64,000 bases of DNA from Hymenobacter piscis (GTDB taxonomy: Bacteria; Bacteroidota; Bacteroidia; Cytophagales; Hymenobacteraceae), in the NCBI RefSeq assembly GCF_018760735.1, contig NZ_JAHHZN010000007.1, positions 1-64,000 on the forward strand, given 5' to 3'. Positions within the stretch are counted from its first letter, which is position 1, and each line of letters starts with the position of its first letter. Of this stretch, positions 43,843 to 51,719 are shown one piece after another. The notes under the pieces were generated by a model that worked only from the letters and a program-made list of their open reading frames with translations, was not told the origin of the DNA and ran no database searches. Position numbers and translations under genes: made by a program.

Positions 43843-46800
43843 ATGCTATCGAAAACGCTTTCCCGCCTGCCGTTGCTGCTGGTACTGGCGGTGCTGTGTG
43901 CCTGCTCCCACTCTGGTTCCGAGGCCGGACAGGACCCCAACGGCGCGGAAATTGACCCCTACCAGAATCTGGTGTTCGAGTTTGCCGATAACGTGGTCGG
44001 GGCGGAGGCGCTGGACCGCTGGGATACGACTCAGGTGGTGCGCTTCGAGCCGGCCGTGCGGGGACGCTTCAAGTGGGCCAGTGAGTGGGAGCTGATTTTC
44101 TCGCCCAGCACGCCCTTCCGGCCCAGCACCGCCTTCACGGCCACCCTGCGCAAGGAAGCCCTGCCCGCCGGCGCCCCGGCCACCGAGCTGCCCGAGAACC
44201 GCCGCAAATTCCACACGCCTTATCTGCAGTTGCAGGAGCCCCAGGCGTTCTGGGGCCGCTCCAGTCGGGCTGCCGGCACCGCCGAAATGCGGGTGGAGCT
44301 GCCCTTCAACTACGCCGTGAAGCCCGCCGACGTACAGCCCCTGCTGCGCCTGACCCAGAACGGGGAGCCGGTGGCCTTCGAGCTGGCCAGCGCCGAGCCG
44401 GGCCAGACGGTGCGCCTGAGCCTCAACCAGACGGTGCGCCCCGGCGCGCCCCTCAACCTGGCTTTGGCCCGGGGCCTGAGCGCCGTGGGCAGCGACCAGC
44501 CCTCGGCCACCGACTACGAAAAGCAGCTGCCCGTGCCCGACCCCCAGGCCCTGGAGGTGCGCTCCGTGACGGGCAGCCTGAGCGGCGCCGACCCCATCAT
44601 CACCATCCTGACCAACCAGCCGGTGAGCCTGCCCGATTTGCGGGCGGCTTTGGCCGTGTCGCCGCAGGTGGCCTACGAGGTGGAGGAGCTAGAAAGCGGC
44701 TTCCGGCTTAGGGGCGGCTTCGAGGTGGGTAAAACCTACCAGGTGCGCCTGGCCGGCGGCCTGCGCGGCAACCTGGGCGGCCAGCTGGATAATGACGTAA
44801 CCGAAACCGTGAGCTTTTCTGACGAGCGGCCCACCATCAGCTTTGCCAGCGCCGATAAAGCTATGTACCTCGACGCGCTGGGTTCCCGCAACCTGGGCGT
44901 GCGCATCAACGAGGTGGATAAGGTGAAAGTGACCATTGCCAAGGTCTACGCCAACAACATTCAGCAGCTGCTGCGCGCCGGCTCCCAGTACGGCTACCCC
45001 GAATACGACGAGGACGACGAAGGCCGCCAGGACGAAAACGGCGAGTACGTGGACCGCTCGTTTCAGTACTACGACGTGGAGAATCTGGGCAACGTGCTCT
45101 CGGAGCGCACCTACACCGTGGCCGGATTACCCCGGGAGCAGGGCCTGCGGTTGCTGAACCTGAGCCTGAAAGACCTCGAATTCAGCGACGGGCTCAAGGG
45201 CCTCTACATCATCAAAGTGCAGGACACCGAGCGGCAGTGGCTGCAGGTGAGCAAGCTGGTGGCCGTGTCGGATATCGGGCTGATTGTGAAAGCCGGGGCG
45301 GCCGGCAGCACGCTGGTATTCGCCAACTCCATCCGCCACGCCAAGGCCCTGAGCGGGGTCGAAATCCGCTACCTGAGCACCAACAACCAGATCATGGGCA
45401 CGGGCGTCACTAACGGCGAGGGCGTGGCCAAATTCGACAGCACGGCCCAAAATGCGCGGTTCCGGCTGGGCATGGTGGTGGCCCGCCAGGGCAACGACTT
45501 CACCTTCCTCGACCTGAGCCGCAGCCGGGTGGAAACCTCGCGCTTCGACGTGGGCGGCCTGCAAAGCAACGCCGCCCGCTACCAGGCCTTCCTCTACGGC
45601 GACCGGGACCTGTACCGCCCCGGCGACACGGTGCGCACCAACACCATTCTGCGCACCGAAAGCTGGGGCACTCCGCCCGCCGGCCTGCCCCTGAAAGTAC
45701 GGCTGCTGCTGCCCACCGGCAAGGAATACGCCAGCCTGCGCAAAACCACCTCCCGGGCCGGCTCCTGCGAGGCCCAGTTCATTTTGCCGCCCAGCGTAAT
45801 GACCGGCCTTTACACCCTGGAAGTGCTGACCGGCAACGACGTGCTGCTGACCTCGCGCCAGCTTTCGGTGGAGGAATTCATTCCCGACCGGCTGAAGGTG
45901 ACCGTGAAAGCCAGTCGGGCCGTGGTGAAGCCCGGACAGCCGGTGCAGGCCCTGATTACGGCCCAGAACCTATTCGGGCCGCCCGCCGCCGACCGCAAGT
46001 TTGAGGTCGAGTTTTCGCTTAAGGAAAAGCGCTTCGCCCCCAAAGGCTACGACGACTACACCTTCGCCATCCGCAGCGGCGACCGGCCCAACGGCAACGA
46101 CGGCAACGAGGACGCCACGCCCCTCACCGACCGGTTCGAGAAAACCGTGCGCGAAGGCACCACCGACGCGGCCGGCCGGGGCACGGCCACCTACGAAGTG
46201 CCCGACTACCCCGACCTGGGTTTGCTGGAAGGCGCGGCTTTTACCACCGTGTTCGATGAAACCGGCCGCCCCGTCAACCGCCTGGCCACCTTCGAGGTGC
46301 AGACCCAGCCGGTGCTGTTCGGGATTCAGAATCTGGATGAGTTGGTGAGCACCGGCCGGCCCTTGCCGGTGCGGGTGGTGGCCCTCACGCCCGCCGGCCA
46401 GTCCACCCAGGCCGCGGCCGAGGTACGGGTGGTGCGCCTGCTCTGGGAAACCGTAATTGAGCGCCGCGGCGGCCGCTACATCTACAACTCCCAGCAGCGC
46501 GAGCAAACCGTGCTCACCCGGAGCCTGACGGTGGCTCGCGGCGGCTCCGACGCCGGCCTGGGTTTCACGCCCACTTACTCCGGCGAGTACGAAATCCGTG
46601 TTTCCCGGCCCGGGGCCGCCACGTTCGTTGCCCAGCGGGTGTACGCCTACGGCTACGGCAACACCCAGAGCAACAGCTTCGAGGTGAGCAACGAGGGCGA
46701 GGTGACCATCGAGGCCGACAAGGCCAAGTACCAGCCCGGCGACGTGGCCCACCTGCTGCTCAAAACGCCCTTCCCCGGCCGCGTGCTCGTGACCGTGGAG

Positions 46801-49389
46801 CGCAACCGGGTGCTCGACCATTTCTACGTGGATACCGACGAGAAATCGGCCAAAGTCAACATCCCGATTCGCGGGGGCCACGTGCCCAACGTGTACGTAA
46901 CGGCCACCGCCATCCGCGAAATCAGGGACAACCGCCTGCCGCTCACCGTGGCCCGGGGCTTCGTGCCGCTGGCCGTGGAAAAGCCCGGCAGCCGCCTGCC
47001 GGTCACCATCAAAGCCCCCGCGCTGAGCCGCTCCCAGACCACCCAGACCATCGAGGTAAGCACCGCCCCCGGCGCCCAGGTGACGCTGGCCATGGTGGAC
47101 GAGGGCATTCTGCAGCTCAAGGACTACCGCACGCCCGACCCCCACGGCTACTTCTACCAGAAGCGCGCCCTCGAAGTAGCGGCCCACGACGTGTACCCCT
47201 TCCTGCTGCCCGAGCTGGGCACCAGCAGCACCGGCGGCGACGGTTACGACCTCTCCCGCCGCACCACGCCCGTGCCCTCGCGCCGCGTGCGCCTGCTGGC
47301 CAAATGGAGCGGCGTGCTCACGGCCGACGCCAGCGGCAAAGTGCGCTACAAGCTCCAGGTCCCCCAGTTCAGCGGGGCCGTCCGCATCATGGCCGTGGCC
47401 TACAAGGGCGACGCCTTCGGCTCGGCCGAGCACACCATGCGCGTTGCCGACCCGGTGGTTATTAGCACGGCACTACCCCGCTTCTTAAGCCCCGGCGACA
47501 CGATTGACGTGCCGGTGACGCTGACGAATACGACGGGGAAACAAATGGATGGGGAGGCTACATTAAAAGTGAGTGAGTCTTTGGAGCCTTTAGATGGCGT
47601 ATTTAACGATAAGGCTGAAACGTTCACCAAACTTAATATTAAGCTCTTTCATCTGAAGCCGAACACAGAGCAGCGACTAGTCTTTCATTTCAGAGTAAAG
47701 TCAGTCATCGGTAATGCAACTGTAGCTATTATCGCCAAGCAGTTTGAATCCAAAGAGAAATTCACCGAAACCATCGAAATCCCCGTCCGGCCCGCTTCGC
47801 CGCTGCAGAAGCGCACGGGGGCGGGCGTGGTAGCTGGGGGCGCGAATCAGGCGCTGAACCTGAAGACGGACTTCCTGCCGTCCTCGCTGCGGAGCCAGCT
47901 GGTGGTGAGTCGCTCCCCGATGACGGAGTTTGCCAAGGATTTGCGCTACCTGCTGCAATACCCCTACGGCTGCCTGGAGCAAACCGTGTCAGCCGCCTTC
48001 CCGCAGCTGTACTACGGCGACCTGGCCGCCACCCTGGGCCAGAAGAACGGGCTAAGCGCTAAGCTCTCTAATCTAAGTTTTAACAAGTTCAACCCCAACT
48101 ACCACGTCCAGGAAGCCATCCGTAAAGTGGAAGCCCAGCAGATGTACAACGGCAGCCTCAGCTACTGGCCCGGCGGCGACTACGACAACTGGTGGGCCAC
48201 GGCCTACGCCGCCCATTTCCTGCTCGAAGCTCAGCAGGCCGGCTTCGAGGTGAACAAGAACGTACTCGACCGGGTACTGCGCTACCTCCAGGCCCGGGTG
48301 CGTCAGCGCGAAACCGAGACCTACAACATCATCCAGACGGGCGGCGTGATTCGGCCCACCACCCTGGCCAAGAAGGAAATTGCCTACTCGCTCTACGTGC
48401 TGGCCCTGGCCGGCCGCCCCGATGCCGTGGGCCTGAACTACTACCGCGCCAACCGCCCCCTGCTGGCCGAGGACTCGCGCTACCTGCTGGCGGCGGCCTT
48501 CGCCCTGAGCGGCAACCAGCGCGCCTACCAAAGCACCGTGCCGGCCCGCTTAGGAGCCGCGCCCAGCATGGCGGGCCGGGAGCTGGCCGGCTCCTTCGCC
48601 TCGCCCGTCCGCGACATGGCCCTGATCCTGAACGCCCTGCTCGCCGCCGACCCCGCCAACCCGCAGGTAACCACGCTCAGTCGGCAGCTCAGCCGCCAGG
48701 TGAAGCAGGCCGGCTGGCTCAGCACCCAGGAGCGCGCCTTCGCCCTGCTGGCCCTGGGCAAGCTGGCCCGCCAGAACGCCGGCAGCACCGCGGTAGCCCA
48801 GCTGCTGGCCGACGGCAAAAGCATCGGCGCTTTCTCGGGCAAAGACCTCACGGTGAGCAACGTGGCCAACCGCCAGCTGGCCCTGCGTACCAGCGGCCGG
48901 GGCAGCCTCTACTACTTCTGGGAAACCGAGGGCATCTCGCCCACCGGCCGCGTGCCCGAGGAAGACGCCTACCTGCAGGTGCGCCGCCAGTTCCTCGACC
49001 GCACCGGCACGCCCCTGGGCTCCCCCACCTTCCGCCAGAACGATCTGGTGGTGGTGCGCATCACGGTTCAGTCGGCCGAAAGCGCCGGGCAGGTGCCGAA
49101 CGTGGCCATCACCGACCTGCTGCCCGCGGGCCTGGAAATCGAGAACCCGCGCATCGGGGCCGTCCGCGACCTGGCCTGGGCCCGGGACGCCGCCCAGCCC
49201 GACTACCTCGACGTGCGCGACGACCGCCTGAACCTGTTCACCACCGCCACGCCCCAGCCCAAGGTGTTCTATTACCTGGCCCGCGCCGTGAGTAAAGGCA
49301 CGTTTAAGCTGGGCCCGGTGAGTGCCGACGCCATGTACAACGCCGAATACCACAGCTACAGCGGCGCCGGCGTGGTGCGGGTGCGGTAG
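43843..49389 (+). CDS. Alpha-2-macroglobulin family lipoprotein
   Basis: The protein has 1848 residues with a lipobox (LLVLAVLCAC, Cys21). Macroglobulin domains occupy the first 1000 residues (MG1-like YRPGDTVRTNTILR at about 590; FIPDRLKVTVKASRAVVKPG). The A2M signature VTLAMVDEGILQLKDY follows. The thioester motif is GCLEQ with Cys1377-Gln1380, intact, and after it comes an alpha/alpha toroid (SYWPGGDYDNWWATAYAAHF) and the receptor-like C-terminal domain. Bacterial A2Ms trap proteases in the periplasm and normally work with PBP1c. The pbpC gene is here 2.3 kb downstream. A patch at about 47530-47760 has much lower GC than the rest of the gene. Confidence 0.95.
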   Translation: MLSKTLSRLPLLLVLAVLCACSHSGSEAGQDPNGAEIDPYQNLVFEFADNVVGAEALDRWDTTQVVRFEPAVRGRFKWASEWELIFSPSTPFRPSTAFTATLRKEALPAGAPATELPENRRKFHTPYLQLQEPQAFWGRSSRAAGTAEMRVELPFNYAVKPADVQPLLRLTQNGEPVAFELASAEPGQTVRLSLNQTVRPGAPLNLALARGLSAVGSDQPSATDYEKQLPVPDPQALEVRSVTGSLSGADPIITILTNQPVSLPDLRAALAVSPQVAYEVEELESGFRLRGGFEVGKTYQVRLAGGLRGNLGGQLDNDVTETVSFSDERPTISFASADKAMYLDALGSRNLGVRINEVDKVKVTIAKVYANNIQQLLRAGSQYGYPEYDEDDEGRQDENGEYVDRSFQYYDVENLGNVLSERTYTVAGLPREQGLRLLNLSLKDLEFSDGLKGLYIIKVQDTERQWLQVSKLVAVSDIGLIVKAGAAGSTLVFANSIRHAKALSGVEIRYLSTNNQIMGTGVTNGEGVAKFDSTAQNARFRLGMVVARQGNDFTFLDLSRSRVETSRFDVGGLQSNAARYQAFLYGDRDLYRPGDTVRTNTILRTESWGTPPAGLPLKVRLLLPTGKEYASLRKTTSRAGSCEAQFILPPSVMTGLYTLEVLTGNDVLLTSRQLSVEEFIPDRLKVTVKASRAVVKPGQPVQALITAQNLFGPPAADRKFEVEFSLKEKRFAPKGYDDYTFAIRSGDRPNGNDGNEDATPLTDRFEKTVREGTTDAAGRGTATYEVPDYPDLGLLEGAAFTTVFDETGRPVNRLATFEVQTQPVLFGIQNLDELVSTGRPLPVRVVALTPAGQSTQAAAEVRVVRLLWETVIERRGGRYIYNSQQREQTVLTRSLTVARGGSDAGLGFTPTYSGEYEIRVSRPGAATFVAQRVYAYGYGNTQSNSFEVSNEGEVTIEADKAKYQPGDVAHLLLKTPFPGRVLVTVERNRVLDHFYVDTDEKSAKVNIPIRGGHVPNVYVTATAIREIRDNRLPLTVARGFVPLAVEKPGSRLPVTIKAPALSRSQTTQTIEVSTAPGAQVTLAMVDEGILQLKDYRTPDPHGYFYQKRALEVAAHDVYPFLLPELGTSSTGGDGYDLSRRTTPVPSRRVRLLAKWSGVLTADASGKVRYKLQVPQFSGAVRIMAVAYKGDAFGSAEHTMRVADPVVISTALPRFLSPGDTIDVPVTLTNTTGKQMDGEATLKVSESLEPLDGVFNDKAETFTKLNIKLFHLKPNTEQRLVFHFRVKSVIGNATVAIIAKQFESKEKFTETIEIPVRPASPLQKRTGAGVVAGGANQALNLKTDFLPSSLRSQLVVSRSPMTEFAKDLRYLLQYPYGCLEQTVSAAFPQLYYGDLAATLGQKNGLSAKLSNLSFNKFNPNYHVQEAIRKVEAQQMYNGSLSYWPGGDYDNWWATAYAAHFLLEAQQAGFEVNKNVLDRVLRYLQARVRQRETETYNIIQTGGVIRPTTLAKKEIAYSLYVLALAGRPDAVGLNYYRANRPLLAEDSRYLLAAAFALSGNQRAYQSTVPARLGAAPSMAGRELAGSFASPVRDMALILNALLAADPANPQVTTLSRQLSRQVKQAGWLSTQERAFALLALGKLARQNAGSTAVAQLLADGKSIGAFSGKDLTVSNVANRQLALRTSGRGSLYYFWETEGISPTGRVPEEDAYLQVRRQFLDRTGTPLGSPTFRQNDLVVVRITVQSAESAGQVPNVAITDLLPAGLEIENPRIGAVRDLAWARDAAQPDYLDVRDDRLNLFTTATPQPKVFYYLARAVSKGTFKLGPVSADAMYNAEYHSYSGAGVVRVR

Positions 49390-49449
49390 AGACGCAATAG
49401 CTTTCAGGCTGATGTACGGAGGTAGAGACGCAAAATATTGCGTCTCTAC
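49385..49449. repeat. REP palindrome upstream of the REP-associated transposase
   Basis: A full palindrome at 49422-49449 has 12-base arms GTAGAGACGCAA and TTGCGTCTCTAC with a four-base loop. A half copy (GTAGAGACGCAATA) is at 49386-49399 overlapping the macroglobulin stop. The same sequence flanks the other side of the transposase gene. Confidence 0.92.
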
Positions 49450-49462
49450 ACGCTTTATCTGT

Positions 49463-50011
49463 ATGGAATCGGGACTTTATCAGGATAAATACCGGGTTGC
49501 TTCCGCCCGGTGGATTGGGCACGATTACGGACAGAATGGCATGTACTTCGTGACCATCTGCACCCAGCACCGGAAGCGGTATTTCGGCGAGATAAAAACC
49601 GGCCAGCGAATCGGTGAAGAATCAAAACTCCGACCAACCGAGCTGGCCGACCGGGCCCTGACCTGCTGGCTGGACGTACCGCAGCACTTCCCGTTTGCCC
49701 TGCCCGATGCGTTCGTCGTGATGCCAGACCACATCCACGGAATTCTGCTCTTCGAAAAAGCCACCGCTGAAACAGAAAGGCCCAACACCTTCGGGCCGCA
49801 GCGCCAGAACCTGGCGGCGGTTGTGCGCGGCTTCAAAGTAGGCGTAAAAAGCTGGGCCACCCGTCACAACCAGCCATTCAACTGGCAGGCCGGCTACCAC
49901 GACCGGGTTATCCGCAACGAACAGGAACTGGAAAAAGCCCGGCAGTATATCTTGCAGAATCCGTCGCAGTGGGCAGCCAGTGAGGACAAGCCCGACGGTA
50001 TTTTCCGCTGA
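49463..50011 (+). CDS. REP-associated tyrosine transposase (RAYT, Y1 family)
   Basis: From the ATG at 49463 the protein has 182 residues and is intact. It is a Y1/HUH domain: RWIGHDYGQNGMYFVTICTQ (first strand), the metal-binding HUH at His90-Ile-His92 in MPDHIHGILLF, and the catalytic Tyr145 in WQAGYHDRVIRN, followed by YILQNPSQW. RAYTs are single-domain relatives of IS200 transposases that move or maintain REP sequences, usually as one chromosomal copy. REPs lie on both sides, as expected. It sits between the macroglobulin and pbpC genes. Confidence 0.93.
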   Translation: MESGLYQDKYRVASARWIGHDYGQNGMYFVTICTQHRKRYFGEIKTGQRIGEESKLRPTELADRALTCWLDVPQHFPFALPDAFVVMPDHIHGILLFEKATAETERPNTFGPQRQNLAAVVRGFKVGVKSWATRHNQPFNWQAGYHDRVIRNEQELEKARQYILQNPSQWAASEDKPDGIFR

Positions 50012-50016
50012 ACGGC

Positions 50017-50148
50017 GTAGAAACGCAATATCTTGCGTCTCGTCGTTGCTGAAGTTGAACGGCCAACGTGACAAATGCCATATCCAACCTCAGCAACGAC
50101 TACTACCAACGTCAGCAACGACGAGACGCAAAATATTGCGTCTCTACA
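50017..50148. repeat. REPIN: two inverted REPs downstream of the RAYT
   Basis: The left arm 50017-50057 begins GTAGAAACGCAATATCTTGC and goes on CGTCTCGTCGTTGCTGAAGTTG. The right arm 50108-50148 is its complement with about five mismatches, ending TTGCGTCTCTAC. Each arm holds a small REP palindrome and an outer extension (GTCGTTGCTGA). About 50 bases lie between the arms. This is the two-REP unit called a REPIN. Confidence 0.9.
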
Positions 50149-50158
50149 GTCCTGCCCA

Positions 50159-51037
50159 ATGCACCTACTCTATATCGTCTTCGGTAACGCGGCGGCCAAC
50201 CACTTCCAGGCGCACTTCTCCATGCTCTCGTTTCTGCGCCAGCCGCAGGGCCTCGACGGCATAACGGTGGTGACGGACGCGCCCGAGTTCTACCACCACG
50301 CGGCCGACTACGTAAGCGTGCTACCCGTGACGGCCGCCACGCTGCGGGAGTGGCGGGGCGAATTCGACTTTTTCTGGCGCATCAAAATCAAGGCCCTCGA
50401 GTACGTGCTCCAGCAGCGGCCCGGCACCAACCTGCTCTACCTCGATACCGACACCTTCCTGCACGGCTCCGTAGCCACGCTGAGCGCCCACTTGGCGGCG
50501 GGCACGGCCCTCATGCACGAGGCGGAAGGCCCGCTATCCGCCCTGACCAGCAAAACCGAGCAGCGCATGTGGCAGCAGGTGCGCCAGCAAACCTTCGGGG
50601 GTGTTACCATGGAGGCCGGCCACGTGATGTGGAACGCGGGCGTGGTGGGCATTCCGGCCAGCCGGGCGGCGGCCCTGCCCCTGGCCCTGCGCATCTGCGA
50701 CGACCTGAGCCGGCAGCAGGTCACACCCCGCCTCATCGAGCAGTTTGCCCTCTCGGTGGCTCTGGCCGAAACCGGTCCGCTGGCAGCCGCCAGCCCCGCC
50801 ATCGGGCACTACTGGAGCACGAAGGCGGAGTGGAACGCGGCCATCAGCGCGTTTCTGCTCGAATCGCACCTGCGCGGGCGCAGCGTGGCGGAGGAAGTAG
50901 CCGCCCTGGCCGACTTCCGCTACGGCACGCTGCCCGTGAAACACCGCGTCCGCAGCACCCGGGGGCGGCTGGAGAAGCTGGTGGGCCGCCTGTTCCCGCC
51001 CCGGGACGTGACGTTCATCGAGCCCTCGGGGCAGTAG
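50159..51037 (+). CDS. Predicted glycosyltransferase with DxD motif
   Basis: From the ATG at 50159 the protein has 292 residues. It has a GT-A-like order: strand LLYIVFGNAAAN, HFSMLSFLRQPQGLDGITVV, then the metal-binding NLLYLDTDTFLHG, and MEAGHVMWNAGVVGIPASRA as in GT8-like and nucleotide-diphospho-sugar transferases. There is no signal peptide or membrane helix. Donor and acceptor are unknown. Its ATG is 11 bases after the REPIN, so it may be transcribed through it. Confidence 0.7.
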   Translation: MHLLYIVFGNAAANHFQAHFSMLSFLRQPQGLDGITVVTDAPEFYHHAADYVSVLPVTAATLREWRGEFDFFWRIKIKALEYVLQQRPGTNLLYLDTDTFLHGSVATLSAHLAAGTALMHEAEGPLSALTSKTEQRMWQQVRQQTFGGVTMEAGHVMWNAGVVGIPASRAAALPLALRICDDLSRQQVTPRLIEQFALSVALAETGPLAAASPAIGHYWSTKAEWNAAISAFLLESHLRGRSVAEEVAALADFRYGTLPVKHRVRSTRGRLEKLVGRLFPPRDVTFIEPSGQ

Positions 51038-51044
51038 CCGACGG

Positions 51045-51641
51045 CTAGAGGCCCCTGAAAACGTCCTGCCATTCTACTACCAACTCCGGCCGCATGGCCA
51101 CCGGAACGCGGCCGGGCTCGAAAAACTCCCCCCGTAATTCGTACTGCCCGTTTTGCAGACTGTAAATCACTACATTCTTCAGTCCCGGATCAACAAGCCA
51201 ATACTCCTGCACGCCGCTCTCCTGATACAGTTCGAACTTGGTTTTGCTATCGTGCGTGGTACTGCCGGGGCTCAGGATTTCGATAATCCAGTTGGGGGCC
51301 CCTACGCAACCGAATTCGTCTAATTGGGCCGGGTCGCAAACCACGCAGATATCGGGTTGAACCACCGTTGTAATGTAAGCGTCGCCGTTGCCGGTAGTGC
51401 GGGTCAGGCGCACATCGAACGGCGCGAAGAACACTTCGCACGGGCTTTCATCCAGTTGATGGTCGATGGCACGGACCAGATTACGCGCTACTTTCTGGTG
51501 CCGCACCCGCGGTGCCGGGCTCATTAACCGTACTTTCCCCCGAATCAGCTCTATGAACTCGTCGAGCCGCCACGTCAGGTAGTCGGCCGCCGTATAGCTT
51601 TTAGTCAGGTCGAGCTGGGAAATATCGGTGATGAGGGCCAT
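51045..51641 (-). CDS. Uma2-family (DUF820) protein, PD-(D/E)XK nuclease fold
   Basis: From the ATG at 51641 the protein has 198 residues. The family fits well: YTAADYLTWRLDEFIELIRG, HQKVARNLVRAIDHQLDE, VVQPDICVVCDPAQLDEFG, APNWIIEILSPGSTTHDSKT, KFELYQESGVQEYWLVDP. These carry the Asp, Glu and Lys of the PD-(D/E)XK core (Asp in QPDI, Glu in IIEIL, Lys in KTKFELY). Uma2 proteins are widely expanded, mostly of unknown function. It converges on the glycosyltransferase-like gene and is divergent from pbpC. Confidence 0.9.
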   Translation of the reverse strand: MALITDISQLDLTKSYTAADYLTWRLDEFIELIRGKVRLMSPAPRVRHQKVARNLVRAIDHQLDESPCEVFFAPFDVRLTRTTGNGDAYITTVVQPDICVVCDPAQLDEFGCVGAPNWIIEILSPGSTTHDSKTKFELYQESGVQEYWLVDPGLKNVVIYSLQNGQYELRGEFFEPGRVPVAMRPELVVEWQDVFRGL

Positions 51642-51719
51642 AGCAGGGAAGCGTAGTTGGGTAACGAATATACGGGAAAGCCCGCACGCCGAAGCCCTGC
51701 CAACGGTTATCTTGCCCCC

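Noticed and set aside
45970..47433. 487-codon open frame antisense to the macroglobulin
   Set aside because: Same reason: codon-position mirror of a real gene.
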